The notes: generated by a model not told the origin, from the letters alone. A stretch of 64,000 nt of DNA from Methylobacterium gregans (GCF_022179245.1 NZ_BPQM01000008.1:1-64000); one strand, 5' to 3'. Numbered from the stretch's first letter, positions 25,491 to 34,976 are shown. A program made the numbers and translations.

Positions 25491-28475
25491 TCACTCTGCG
25501 GCGACGGGTACCGTGTGAACAGCCGTCACCCGGGCCGCGCAGAACTTGAACTCCGGGATCTTGCCCATCGGGTCGAGCGCCGGGTTGGTCAGCAGGTTGG
25601 CGGCCGCCTCGGCGTAGCAGAAGGGCATGAAGATCATGCCCGTCGGCACGTCGCGGTCGGAGCGCACCTTCAGCTCGACGGCGCCGCGGCGCGTCTCGAG
25701 CCGCATCGTGTCGCCCGGCTCCAGACCCAGGCGATAGAGTTCCTTCGGCGCCATAAAGGCCACGGCCTCGGGTTCCAGCGCGTCGAGAACGCCGGCCCGC
25801 CGGGTCATCGAGCCGGTATGCCAGTGCTCCAGCACGCGCCCCGTCGAGAGCACCATCGGGAACTCGGCGTCCGGCACCTCGTCCGGCGGCACGATGGCGG
25901 CCGGCACGATCCTGGCGCGGCCGCTCTCGGTCGGGAAGCCGGCGTAGAAGATGATCTCGTTGCCGGGCTGGTCGGGCGCGTCGACCGGGTAGGTCACCGC
26001 CCCCTCGCGCTCTAGGCGCTCCCAGGTGATGTTGGCGAGCGAGGGCATCACCTGCGCCATCTCGGTGAAGATGTCGGCCGGTCCCGTGTAGGTCCAGGGC
26101 AGGCCCATGCGCCGGGCCAGTTCCTGGATGATCCACCAGTCCTGGCGCGCGTCGCCGGGCGGCGCGACGACGGGCTGGGCGATCTGCACGCGCCGGTCGG
26201 TGTTGGTGAAGCTGCCCGCCTTCTCGGCGAAGGCGGAGGCCGGCAGCACCACGTCGGCGTGGAAGGCCGTCTCGGTCAGGAAGAGGTCCTGCACCACGAG
26301 GTGGTCGAGCATCGCGAGCGCGTGCCGGGCGTGGTTGAGGTCGGGATCGGACATCGCCGGGTTCTCGCCCTCGACGAACATGCCGCGGATCTCGCCCGCA
26401 TGGATCGCCCGCATGATCTCGACGACGGTCAGGCCCCGCTGCGGGTCGAGGGACTGGCCCCAGAACTCCTCGAAGAGCTGACGCACCGCCGCCTTCTCGA
26501 CCGACTGGTAGTCGGGATAGACCATCGGGATCAGGCCGGCATCGGAGGCGCCCTGCACGTTGTTCTGGCCGCGCAGCGGGTGCAGGCCCGTGCCGGGGCG
26601 CCCGATCTGCCCGGTGATGAGGGCCAGCGCGATCAGGCAGCGGGAATTGTCCGTGCCGTGGACGTGCTGGCTGACGCCCATGCCCCAGAAGATGATCGAG
26701 GACTTGGCCCGCGCGTAGAGGCGCGCGACCTCCCGCAGGGTCTCGGCGTCGATGCCGCAGACGGGCGCCATCTTCTCCGGGGTGAAGTCGACGATCTTCT
26801 CCTTCAGCGCCTCGAAGTTCTCCGTGTAGCCGGCGATGTACTGCTCGTCGTAGAGCTTCTCCTCCACGATGACGTTCAGCATCGCGTTCAGCATCGCGAC
26901 GTCGGTGCCGTTGCGGAAGGCGAGGTGCCTGTAGGCGTGGCGCGAGAGCGTCTGCCGCCGCGGATCCATGATGATCAGCTTGGCGCCGCGCTGCTTCACC
27001 GCGTTCTTGAGGAAGGTCGCGGCGACCGGGTGGTTCACGGTCGGGTTGGCGCCGATGACGATGATCACCTCGGCGTCGAGCGCCGCCGAGAACGGCGCGG
27101 ACACCGCGCCCGAGTTCAGCCCCTCCATCAGGGCCGCCACCGACGAGGCGTGGCAGAGGCGCGTGCAATGGTCGACGTTGTTCGAGCCGAAGCCCAGCCG
27201 CACCAGCTTCTGGAAGAGGTAGGCCTCCTCGTTCGAGCCCTTGGCCGAGCCGAAGCCGGCGAGCGCCTTCGCCCCGTGCGTGTCGCGGATCCGGACGAGC
27301 CCGGCGGCGGCGCGGTCGAGCGCCTCCTCCCAGGTCGCCTCGCGGAAATGCGTCCAGGGATTGGCCGGATCGACCTGGTCGTTGGCGTCCTTGCCCACGT
27401 TGTCGAGGCGGATCAGCGGCTTCGTCAGCCGGTGGGGATGGTGGACGTAGTCGAAGCCGAAGCGGCCCTTGACGCAGAGGCGGTTGTGGTTCGCCGGGCC
27501 GTTCAGGCCCTCGGCGTAGACGATCTTCTCGTCCTTGACCTTGTAGGAGATCTGGCAGCCGACGCCGCAATAGGGGCAGAGCGACTTGACCTCACGGTCG
27601 GGATAGACCGTCCGGGTGTTGTGCTCGGCGTCGAGATAGGCCGAGGGCATGAGCGCGCCCGTGGGGCAGGCCTGCACGCACTCGCCGCAGGCGACGCAGG
27701 TCGAGCCGCCCATCGGGTCGTCGAAGTCGAACACGACCTTCGCGCCGGCCGCCCGGTAGGCCATGCCGATCACGTCGTTGACCTGGACCTCGCGGCAGGC
27801 GCGGACGCAGAGGTTGCACTGGATGCAGGCGTCGAGATTGACGCTCATGGCGGGGTGGCTGAAGTCGCCGGTCCAGCGCTCGGCCGTGGGGAAACGGCTC
27901 TCGCTGATCTCGACGTGATCGGCCTGGATCCAGAAATGCGAGGTCGGATCGTGCGAGGTCGCCCGCTCCGGCTGGTCGGCGACGAGCAGTTCCAGCACCA
28001 TGGCGCGGGCCTTGGTCGCCCGCTCGGTGGCGGACTTCACCTTCATGCCGACCGCCGGCGTGCGCTTGCACGAGGCGGCGAGCACGCGCTCGCCCTCGAT
28101 CTCGACCATGCAGGCCCGGCAATTGCCGTCCGGCCGGTAGCCGGGCTCGGGCTTGTGGCAGAGATGCGGGATGTGCGTGCCGAGCCGCTTGGCGACCGCC
28201 CAGATCGTCTCGCCGGGCTGCGCCTCGACTTGGCGGCCGTCGAACTCGAACTGGATCGTCGGGGGCGCCGTCGGGCGATCGGTGAGGCCGAACAGCCCGG
28301 AGGGCTCGGGCGCGGCCTGGCCGCCGGCCTTCACGCCCTGCGTGTAGGAACTGGCCGCGGCAGGACCCGCGCCGGGCGCGGGCCCGCCGGCATCCTGGGG
28401 CGCGGCGGCCCGGATCTCGGCCTTCTCGACCTTGTCGTCGGTCTTGCCGCCGTGCGTGTGGGGTGCGTTGCTCAT
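25491..28475 (-). CDS. fdhA: NAD-dependent formate dehydrogenase, alpha (catalytic) subunit
   Basis: A 994-residue cytoplasmic molybdo/tungsto-enzyme oxidising formate to CO2. A Pro/Ala-rich leader is followed by a plant-type 2Fe-2S domain (Cys106, 119, 122, 136), two 4Fe-4S motifs (Cys217-227 and 260-270) and the pterin-enzyme 4Fe-4S site (Cys300, 303, 307, 334). The bis-pterin domain has GFGSNNVDHCTRLCHASS, where Cys441-His442 replace the selenocysteine site. A cofactor-binding C-terminal domain ends near residue 990. No cysteine lies between 136 and 217, so the NuoG-type His-Cys3 cluster is absent. It follows fdhB by 55 bp in one operon and matches the FDH1 type of methylotrophs, which uses tungsten; the metal cannot be read from sequence. 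Confidence 0.95.
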   Translation of the reverse strand: MSNAPHTHGGKTDDKVEKAEIRAAAPQDAGGPAPGAGPAAASSYTQGVKAGGQAAPEPSGLFGLTDRPTAPPTIQFEFDGRQVEAQPGETIWAVAKRLGTHIPHLCHKPEPGYRPDGNCRACMVEIEGERVLAASCKRTPAVGMKVKSATERATKARAMVLELLVADQPERATSHDPTSHFWIQADHVEISESRFPTAERWTGDFSHPAMSVNLDACIQCNLCVRACREVQVNDVIGMAYRAAGAKVVFDFDDPMGGSTCVACGECVQACPTGALMPSAYLDAEHNTRTVYPDREVKSLCPYCGVGCQISYKVKDEKIVYAEGLNGPANHNRLCVKGRFGFDYVHHPHRLTKPLIRLDNVGKDANDQVDPANPWTHFREATWEEALDRAAAGLVRIRDTHGAKALAGFGSAKGSNEEAYLFQKLVRLGFGSNNVDHCTRLCHASSVAALMEGLNSGAVSAPFSAALDAEVIIVIGANPTVNHPVAATFLKNAVKQRGAKLIIMDPRRQTLSRHAYRHLAFRNGTDVAMLNAMLNVIVEEKLYDEQYIAGYTENFEALKEKIVDFTPEKMAPVCGIDAETLREVARLYARAKSSIIFWGMGVSQHVHGTDNSRCLIALALITGQIGRPGTGLHPLRGQNNVQGASDAGLIPMVYPDYQSVEKAAVRQLFEEFWGQSLDPQRGLTVVEIMRAIHAGEIRGMFVEGENPAMSDPDLNHARHALAMLDHLVVQDLFLTETAFHADVVLPASAFAEKAGSFTNTDRRVQIAQPVVAPPGDARQDWWIIQELARRMGLPWTYTGPADIFTEMAQVMPSLANITWERLEREGAVTYPVDAPDQPGNEIIFYAGFPTESGRARIVPAAIVPPDEVPDAEFPMVLSTGRVLEHWHTGSMTRRAGVLDALEPEAVAFMAPKELYRLGLEPGDTMRLETRRGAVELKVRSDRDVPTGMIFMPFCYAEAAANLLTNPALDPMGKIPEFKFCAARVTAVHTVPVAAE

Positions 28476-28530
28476 GCGTCCGCTCCAGGCTGGGGCGTCG
28501 GTTTCGGGTTCGCGCTCAGGCTCGTGGTCG

Positions 28531-30246
28531 TCATTCGGCCGCCACGGCGCGCGGGCCCGGGAAGAGGTCCGGGAAGTACTTGATCACGGTGCTGACCGGG
28601 TTCGAGGCCGCCTGGCCGAGGCCGCAGATCGAGGCGTCGCGCATGCACTGCGCCAGCTCGCCGAGGAGTTCGGTGTCCCAGACGCCGTTCTCCATCAGCA
28701 TGCGGGCCTTCTGCGTGCCGGAGCGGCAGGGCGTGCACTGCCCGCAGCTCTCGTCCTCGAAGAAGCGCATCAGGTTGAGCGCGGCGCCGCGCACGTCGTC
28801 CTGATCGGACAGGACCACGACCGCGGCCGAGCCGATGAAGCAGCCGTATTTCTCGAGCGTGCCGAAATCGAGCGGGATGTCGCTCATCGAAGCCGGCAGG
28901 ATGCCGCCCGAGGCGCCGCCCGGCAGGTAGGCCGCGAAGGTGTGGCCCTCCGCCATGCCGCCGCAATGCTCGTCGATCAGCTCCTGGATGGTGAGGCCGG
29001 CGGGCGCCAGCTTCACGCCCGGCTCCCGCACACGCCCCGACACGGAGTAGGAGCGCAGGCCGACGCGGCCGTTGCGGCCGTGGCTCTTCCACCAGCCGGC
29101 ACCGCGCTCCAGGAGGTCGCGCACCCAGAACAGGGTCTCGACGTTGTTGATGAGCGTCGGGCGGTTGAAGAGGCCGACCTGGAACGGGAAGGGGGGCTTG
29201 TGCCGGGGCAGCCCGCGCTTGCCCTCGAGCGACTCGATGAGCGAGGATTCCTCGCCGCAGATATAGGCGCCGGCCCCGCGCCGCAGATGGATGCGCGGGC
29301 CGCCCGGCGGAAGCTTGGCGATCTCGCGCGCCAGGATCTCGCGGGCGATCGGGTACTCGTCGCGCAGGTAGATGTAGACGTCCGGCGCCTCGACCACGTG
29401 GGCGCCGATCAGCATGCCCTCGAGGAAGCGGTGCGGGTCGGTGTTGAGGTAGAGCTGGTCCTTGAAGGTGCCGGGCTCGCCCTCGTCGCCGTTCACCGCC
29501 ATCAGGCGCGGGCCCGGCTCGCCGCGCACCGAGCGCCACTTGCGGCCCGTGGGGAAGCCCGCGCCGCCGAGGCCGCGCAGGCCGCCGTCGTCGAGCACCG
29601 CCAGCACGTCGTCGATCGAGAGCTCCCCGCTGCGGATCCGCTCCAGCGTGGCGTAGCCGCCCTCCGCCCGGTAGGCCGCGTAGTCGGTGTAGGCCGGGAT
29701 GTGGGCGTGGGTGTCCTCGGCCTCGACCGCCGCCGTCACGGAGGCCAGGTCCGCGCGGTGCAGGAAGTTGTGCCCCACCTCGACGGCCGGGGCGTGGTCG
29801 CAGAGGCCGACGCAGGGCGCGCGCACGACGCGCACGTCGCCCTTCAGCTCCGCCCGCAGGGTCTCCAGCAGCTTCTCGGCACCGAACATCGCGCAGGTGA
29901 GGCTGTCGCAGACGCGCACCGTGAGGCGGGGGATGGCGGCCTCGCCCTCCTTCACCACGTCGAAATGCGCGTAGAAGGTCGCGGTCTCGAACACCTCCGC
30001 GAAGGCGAGGCCCATCTCGTCGGCCAGAGCCGCGAGATGGCCGGAGCTGATCTGGCCGTAGGTGTCCTGGATCAGGTGCAGGTGCTCGATCAGGAGGTCG
30101 CGCTGCCGCGAGCGCGCGCCGAGCAGCGCCTCGATCTCCATCTTCGCGCGCGGCTCGACCTGCCGCCCCTTCGGCACCGGTCGCGCCCGCTCCCGGCCAC
30201 GGCCGGGATGCGCGAACTGCCTGACTGTCCCGGGAGCCTCACTCAT
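28531..30246 (-). CDS. fdhB: NAD-dependent formate dehydrogenase, beta subunit (NuoE-NuoF fusion)
   Basis: A 571-residue diaphorase subunit passing electrons from the alpha subunit to NAD+. Residues about 35-160 are NuoE-like, with 2Fe-2S ligands Cys113, 118, 145 and 149. From about 195 on it is NuoF-like. GLRGLGGAGFPTGRKW (222-237) marks the flavin/NAD site, NGDEGEPGTFKD lies near 252-263, GAGAYICGEESSLIESLEGK near 324-343, and a 4Fe-4S motif uses Cys501, 504, 507 and 541. The fused arrangement is the FDH1 architecture. The gene is first in the operon and 55 bp before fdhA. The start is the ATG at 30246. Confidence 0.95.
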   Translation of the reverse strand: MSEAPGTVRQFAHPGRGRERARPVPKGRQVEPRAKMEIEALLGARSRQRDLLIEHLHLIQDTYGQISSGHLAALADEMGLAFAEVFETATFYAHFDVVKEGEAAIPRLTVRVCDSLTCAMFGAEKLLETLRAELKGDVRVVRAPCVGLCDHAPAVEVGHNFLHRADLASVTAAVEAEDTHAHIPAYTDYAAYRAEGGYATLERIRSGELSIDDVLAVLDDGGLRGLGGAGFPTGRKWRSVRGEPGPRLMAVNGDEGEPGTFKDQLYLNTDPHRFLEGMLIGAHVVEAPDVYIYLRDEYPIAREILAREIAKLPPGGPRIHLRRGAGAYICGEESSLIESLEGKRGLPRHKPPFPFQVGLFNRPTLINNVETLFWVRDLLERGAGWWKSHGRNGRVGLRSYSVSGRVREPGVKLAPAGLTIQELIDEHCGGMAEGHTFAAYLPGGASGGILPASMSDIPLDFGTLEKYGCFIGSAAVVVLSDQDDVRGAALNLMRFFEDESCGQCTPCRSGTQKARMLMENGVWDTELLGELAQCMRDASICGLGQAASNPVSTVIKYFPDLFPGPRAVAAE

Positions 30247-30303
30247 GGCGCGATCTGGTTTCCAGCTGTTCGTAAAAGACGGTTGATGCGCCTGACGGCG
30301 CGG

Positions 30304-30621
30304 CTACTGGCCGCCGAAGGCGCGAAGCGGCTGCCCGGCCTCGGAACGGTGCTCCATGACGACGGACCCCGCCGTCTCGTCCAGGGACGCGATGCGGGGA
30401 CCGGCAACCGCCCCAAGTTCGACCTCGAAGCTGTCGAGGGCAGCGTTCAACCGGTCCACGACGTTGTCCAGCGGACCCTGGCCTGCCGCGGACTTGAGCG
30501 CTTCGAGCAGGGTGGCGTGAACCTGCCTGACGAGATCCTGCGTGAGCGGCGGCTTCGCATCCGTCGCATAAGCCCTCGTGACAGCATCTGCCCAGCGTCC
30601 GACATCGTGCACGGCGTCCAT
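30304..30621 (-). CDS. Hypothetical protein, 105 aa
   Basis: A helical protein (MDAVHDVGRWADAVTRAYAT; LVRQVHATLLEALKSAAGQG) with AGG near the ATG. An upstream in-frame ATG at about 30723 (MAPAMWYAND…) would add about 35 residues and cannot be excluded. It lies upstream of the fdhBA operon on the same strand (57 bp gap), so it might share a transcript. No domain is recognised. Confidence 0.5.
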   Translation of the reverse strand: MDAVHDVGRWADAVTRAYATDAKPPLTQDLVRQVHATLLEALKSAAGQGPLDNVVDRLNAALDSFEVELGAVAGPRIASLDETAGSVVMEHRSEAGQPLRAFGGQ

Positions 30622-31094
30622 GGTCAAGCCTGATCGTTCGCAGAGGCGCTCGAGGCGTGCATGGGGGTATCCATCTCGTGGGCGGAGGGTGCAATCGTTG
30701 GCATACCACATGGCAGGTGCCATGGAATGATTTTTATATCGCTTTCGGCGGCATTGCAAAATGTTGCCTCGCCGTCCCCCGTCCGTGATCGGCCTCGTTC
30801 GGTCCCGCAAGGCCGCAAGACCCGGATCCGCAGGGGCACGATGGACCGATGTTGCTGGGCCACCCTTGAACGCCTGGCAGGCTGCTCGTCGACAAAGGCG
30901 CCTCATCTCCCTGCTTCGGCAGCTGAAGCCTTCGCGTAAGGCCCGCGCACCGTGGCGCAGAATTGTCCTCATCCGGCAGGGTTGGCCTAGGGCTCAGACC
31001 CAGAGAAGCGGTGCGACGAAACCCTCGGCCGGACGAGAGTCCGCAACCCCGGTAAATTCGATGGCCTCCAGCAACGCATTGGACCCGGCATCAA
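30622..31094. other. Non-coding interval
   Basis: About 470 bp that precedes the IS5 remnant. Nothing recognisable was found apart from an A/T-rich patch around 30725-30765, which could hold the promoter of the leftward gene. Confidence 0.35.
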
Positions 31095-31290
31095 AAGCTT
31101 ACGATGGCGACCTGCAGATGATCGACGCTAGCAGCGTGCGGGTGCACCAGCACGCGGCCTGCGCCCGAAAAGGGTGGCCGATCTGGTGCCATGCGTCGCC
31201 CGCGCGGCGGCTTGACGAGCAAGATCCACGCGCGGGTGGATGCCGGGGGCAGGCCCACGGCGCTCAAGATCACACTCGCAGTCGCTGAGG
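31095..31290 (+). mobile_element. IS5-family transposase remnant
   Basis: In one frame, YDGDLQMIDASSVRVHQHAA is the start of the IS5-type DDE catalytic region. A frame change near 31190 brings in MRRPRGGLTSKIHARVDAGG and RPTALKITL, the usual continuation. Both ends of the transposase are missing, so this is a frameshifted, dead fragment. A leftward 70-codon frame overlaps its right side (31270-31482); I could not name it. Confidence 0.7.
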
Positions 31291-31747
31291 CAGCGGGCGT
31301 GGGTAGGGCTGGACCGCCTTCCGCGCCTCCTTGGTCCGGAAGCTCTTGGTCCAGTTCGCCTTGCCCGTCCAAGGGGCCGGCATGAAGGGGTGCAACTCGG
31401 CGGAAATGACCCGGCGGAAGTAGAGCGCCTCGTTCCGATCCGTGGTGCGGCAGGCCAGCCGTGCCATAGCGTTTCGCATCACCGGCTTGCAGGACCGACG
31501 TCTGCTTAAGGTACTGATCTGAGGAGAATTTCAGGCCAAGCAATGGCTTAGCGATAGATGGCGCGCCAATCCCTTCAATCACTTAGCTGGTTTGTAGCCC
31601 TGCTGGCAGCAGGGTTGCGGAAGCAGCGTACGACCCCAGAGCGAATCGTGTGGTCGGATGACGCATGCCGGTCGGCCGCCAAGGGTAGAGACCTCGGCCG
31701 TCCGATCCCGGCGCCGAGCTCGCCCTTCGAGAGGAGCGAACTGCGCC
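31291..31747. other. Scar region after the IS5 remnant
   Basis: About 450 bp with no convincing gene. The leftward frame at 31270-31482 (ALYFRRVISAELHPFMPAPW in its middle) is protein-like but unidentified and may be another fragment. Confidence 0.3.
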
Positions 31748-31990
31748 ATGCCGATCAAGGCCCTGAACGACCGCAAGAAGCTCTCGTCCGACTTCAACGA
31801 GGCCAACGACGCCTTCATCGACGCGGTGCTCGGCGCGCTCCAGGCCGGCGAGATCCCGCTCGATCTGGCCCGGGCCTACCTCGCCCATCCGGTCGCCATG
31901 ATGCATGCCGACGGGGCGCAGGCGGTGGCCAACTACTTCGAGCGCATCCTGTCGCAGAAGCCTAAGATCGACTGGACGCCCGGAGCCTGA
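31748..31990 (+). CDS. Small conserved hypothetical protein, 80 aa
   Basis: MPIKALNDRKKLSSDFNEAN is followed by amphipathic helices and the ending RILSQKPKIDWTPGA. The codon usage is strongly coding. The last 15 codons recur at 51637-51680, so this is a family with at least one decayed relative in the window. I recognise no function. The start was chosen at the ATG that begins the helical domain; there is no obvious ribosome site. Confidence 0.6.
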   Translation: MPIKALNDRKKLSSDFNEANDAFIDAVLGALQAGEIPLDLARAYLAHPVAMMHADGAQAVANYFERILSQKPKIDWTPGA

Positions 31991-32017
31991 GTCGCAGCGC
32001 CGGCCGCACGTCACGAG

Positions 32018-32306
32018 ATGCTGGCCGATTGGCTCACCGGCGTCCAGGCCGCACTTGCGCGGGCGCGGCCCAGGAAGCCGGAGGCCGTGAACGACGCTCC
32101 GGGCCCCTCTCCTCGCCGTCCTGAGACGGGTACCGTGGGATTCGGGGCCGGATTCGGCGACCGACGACCTGCACTGGGCCGGCCGCAGAGAGCGCACTGC
32201 GAGCGTGCGCTACGAGCGGCCGCTCGCCGACGTCATAGCCCGATTCCTGCGGCGCCTTGAGACGGCCGGGTTCGAGTTGATCCCGGCCGATCGACAGGTA
32301 CCGTAG
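32018..32306 (+). pseudogene. Possible frameshifted small gene
   Basis: The frame from ATG 32018 begins MLADWLTGVQAALARARPRK and degrades after about 25 codons. A different frame then reads SVRYERPLADVIARFLRRLE and ends PADRQVP. Each half looks coding but neither is complete, which suggests an indel near 32090-32150. Low certainty, no family. Confidence 0.3.
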
Positions 32307-32435
32307 CGGTCCGCGGATCGACGGCCCTGCCTAATGGACAGCACGAGTGAGGCCGGTGGAACATGATCCGTGGGCTCGGTGCCGGACGGCCCCTCCACCG
32401 CACCTACGGCGCGGCTGGAGATCCGCCGGAGACGC

Positions 32436-33677
32436 TCAGACGATGTCGGCTGGCCTCAGCGTCGGCGTCGTACCGCCGCTGCCCTGGAGGATCAGGGCCG
32501 CGTCGGCGCGGCCGTCGCCGGTCTCGTCCACGAACAGGTAGCCGTCCGCGCCAGCCGTCCCGCTCGTGACGTAGGCGTAGGTGCGGCCGGTCAGGAGCGT
32601 GTCGGCGAAGGCCAGGGCACTGTCGAAGTCGTTCACGGTGCTGCTGGTCCCGCTGACGAAGTTCTGCGCGGTGCCGTCCTCGCCGAGATCAAGCCTGTCC
32701 GTACCGGACTGGAAGCCGGAGATCCGGTCGGCGGTGGCCTCGGTCGCGCCCGCGTCGCCATGGGCGATGACGAAGAAGTCGGCCCCGCCCCCCGCAATGA
32801 GGCTGTCGGCGCCCGCACCGCCGGTGATCGTGTCGGCGGCGCCCGAGCCGACGATGGTGTCGTTGCCCGCCCCGCCGCTGAAGCGCGAGCCGGCCGCCGC
32901 GCCCGTTCCGACGATCAGGTCGCCGCCCTCCCCGCCGTCGAACGCGGCCGGCCCCGAGCCCGCCACGATCGTATCGTTGCCCCCGCCGCCATAGACCGTG
33001 TCGGAGCCGTCATTGCCGTAGATGAGGTCGTTCCCGAGGTTCCCGTAGATCAGCCCGGTCGCTGAGCCGGAGGTGCGCGACACGATGGTGTCGTCGCCCT
33101 GTCCGCCATAGACCGTGTCGGCCGTGCCGATGAGGTCGATGACATCGTTGCCTTGGTTGCCGTAGATCAGGTTGGTGCCCTGGCCGCCCGCGATGACGTC
33201 ATCGCCGAGATTGCCGAAGATCACTTGGCGGTCGGCACCGGTCGCGAGGCTGTAGTTGATCAGGTCGTTGCCCTGGCCGCCGTAGACCGTGTCCTGCCCG
33301 GCCGGGCCGGCGCTCGTGTCGATCGTATCGTCGCCCTGGTTGCCGTAAATCACGTCGTTGCCGGCCCCGCCATCGATCAGGTCGCGGCCGAGATTGCCGA
33401 AGATCGTGTCGTTGCCCCCGATCGAGTCGATCGTGTCGTCGCCCTGGCCGCCGTAGAGGCGCAGCGCCCCCGCGCCCGCCGTGCCCGACACGCTGTCGTT
33501 ACCCTGGTTCCCGTAGATCACGTTGCCGAGCCCGGTCGCGGAGATCTCGAAGGTGTCGTTGCCCTCGCCCCCGGAGAGCGTGTCGTTCGAGGACAGTCCC
33601 GAGAGAACGAAGCGGTCGTTATCCGCCGTTCCCGTCACGGAGATATTGCTCTCCGAAAAAATCAGATAGACCGCCAT
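32436..33677 (-). CDS. RTX-type calcium-binding repeat protein
   Basis: A 413-residue protein with GGAGGAG before the ATG (MAVYLIFSESNISVTGT). Most of it is glycine-aspartate nonapeptide-like repeats (YGNQGND, YGGQGDD, FGNLGDD) that fold as a parallel beta-roll around Ca2+. The repeats occur in an ordered three-part cycle, described under findings. The last 120 residues hold ISGFQSGTDRLDLGEDG, a type common at the end of hemolysin-type calcium-binding proteins, and a YLFVDETGDGRADAAL strand pair. It has no signal peptide, so type I secretion is expected, but no transporter genes are in the window. Confidence 0.85.
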   Translation of the reverse strand: MAVYLIFSESNISVTGTADNDRFVLSGLSSNDTLSGGEGNDTFEISATGLGNVIYGNQGNDSVSGTAGAGALRLYGGQGDDTIDSIGGNDTIFGNLGRDLIDGGAGNDVIYGNQGDDTIDTSAGPAGQDTVYGGQGNDLINYSLATGADRQVIFGNLGDDVIAGGQGTNLIYGNQGNDVIDLIGTADTVYGGQGDDTIVSRTSGSATGLIYGNLGNDLIYGNDGSDTVYGGGGNDTIVAGSGPAAFDGGEGGDLIVGTGAAAGSRFSGGAGNDTIVGSGAADTITGGAGADSLIAGGGADFFVIAHGDAGATEATADRISGFQSGTDRLDLGEDGTAQNFVSGTSSTVNDFDSALAFADTLLTGRTYAYVTSGTAGADGYLFVDETGDGRADAALILQGSGGTTPTLRPADIV

Positions 33678-34329
33678 CGCGAACGCTCCTCCGAAACCGG
33701 GCGCTCTTCCGCCGTTCATCTGCCGGCAAGCGCGCGCCTTGCGAAGGTCTTATTCTCGGCTCGCGAGCACGACGACGGCTATAGAGGGCCGCCACCAGCT
33801 CTCAAGGCTTACTACGTTCGGTCCCGAGCGTGGAATTGTGCGCGAAACCATGGAATGCGCGCGCATCGAGCGGGATCCTCAAGTCTCGTCCCATGGCACC
33901 CTCAGCAAACGACGCCGTCGATAGGTTGCTGCCGAGAAGGAACTCGGATTTGAATATGGTGCGCACCCCTGGTTCCACAGGTGACCACTCCCACAAGTGC
34001 TCACAGCGTTTCCGGATTTTGGAGGATCAGAGCCGCTGTTGCGATAGCCGCGATCAGGCCAACGCCACGATGCATTTTATAGCAAGCTCCGGCAATCCAA
34101 GCTCGATACGACTAGGAGCGGGCCATGCAGAACGTCCCGGACGAGGACAGCGGGCAAGGAAGAGCCCGCCGCGACAGTGCCGGGCGCGCTGAGGAGTTGC
34201 GCTCCTGGATACGTGGTGAATAAGCGGAGGTACCCGTATGAGCCCGGCTGCATCAGCTTTCCCCGGCCGAGGGCGAGTTCGCGAAGGCCTGCGCGACGCG
34301 GCTGGTGCAAAGGGCACCTCCTCGGCGTC
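33678..34329. other. Non-coding interval
   Basis: About 650 bp upstream of the RTX gene with lower GC in parts. I see no gene that can be supported. The RTX promoter should lie in its first 150 bp. Confidence 0.4.
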
Positions 34330-34443
34330 GCCCGCCTTCCGCTTTGCCGTTCCCGCCTCGTCGCCGGGCTGCTTCAGGGTCAGCGTCGTCGTGGCGCCGC
34401 CGATTCCGGTCGAAAGCGTGTGTGTGACGCTCTCGATGCGGTA
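34330..34443 (-). pseudogene. Possible phage tail (late control D-like) C-terminal relic
   Basis: Read leftward, YRIESVTHTLSTGIGGATTT continues into LTLKQPGDEAG. The V-T-H-x-L-S…T-L-x-L pattern resembles the end of phage baseplate hub/late-control D proteins. It starts abruptly where the HD-GYP sequence on the other strand begins, so two fragments of different origin meet near 34443-34474. Match by eye only; low confidence. Confidence 0.35.
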
Positions 34444-34473
34444 AGCCCGGTCGATGCCCTGTCGGACGCCGGC

Positions 34474-34974
34474 CTGGTCACGGGGTTGGCCGCCGCCTTC
34501 GCACAAAGCCTCGGGCTCGGCGAGCAGGATTGCCACCGCCTGACCAAAGCGGCACTCCTGCACGACGTCGGCAAGATCGAGGTGCCCTCCGCCATTCTCA
34601 ACAAGCCGGGCAAGCTCACCGACGCCGAGATGGCGGTAGTCCGCCTGCATCCCGAGCACGGGTATCGGATGCTCGCCGGCGAGGGCTTCGGCCCGGAGAT
34701 GCTCGCCGTCGTGCGCTCCCACCACGAGATGCTCGACGGGTCGGGCTATCCCGACAAGCTCAAGGGAGACGACATCCCCGACCTCGTGCGGCTCGTCACC
34801 GTCTGCGACATCTACGGCGCCTTGATCGAGCGCCGGTCCTACAAGCCACCCATGTCCTCCTCCGACGCCTTCGCGATCCTGGACGGCATGACAGGGCGCC
34901 TCGATCCCGCCGTCGTGAGTGCCTTCCGGCCTGTGGCCGCCGCGTTCACCTCGCGCTATCCCGCCGACGCGTGA
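34474..34974 (+). pseudogene. N-terminally truncated HD-GYP phosphodiesterase domain
   Basis: The recognisable part starts at LVTGLAAAFAQSLGL and has LLHDVGKIEVPSAILNKPGK with the HD pair, HPEHGYRML, VVRSHHEMLDGSGYP with the GYP motif, and LVTVCDIYGALIERRSYKPP. This is a c-di-GMP phosphodiesterase domain. The frame is open back to 34177, but the upstream codons are not related to HD-GYP proteins, and the usual preceding helix with a histidine (HSxxV) is absent. The product, if made, would lack the N-terminal part of the domain. Its stop is 2 bp before the next ATG. Confidence 0.6.
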
Positions 34975-34976
34975 CC

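Noticed and set aside
27140-27190. Possible selenocysteine (UGA) site in formate dehydrogenase
   Set aside because: The catalytic codon encodes cysteine (Cys441), and the frame contains no internal TGA.
26259-28583. A 774-codon rightward open frame antisense to fdhA and part of fdhB
   Set aside because: It is the mirror of a strongly coding GC-rich gene, consists of His/Asp/Glu/Leu-rich low-complexity sequence with no domain, and has no ribosome site.
32990-33530. CRISPR-like periodicity
   Set aside because: The regular repeats are coding Gly-Asp-rich calcium-binding units in one frame with variable spacing, not identical direct repeats with unique spacers.
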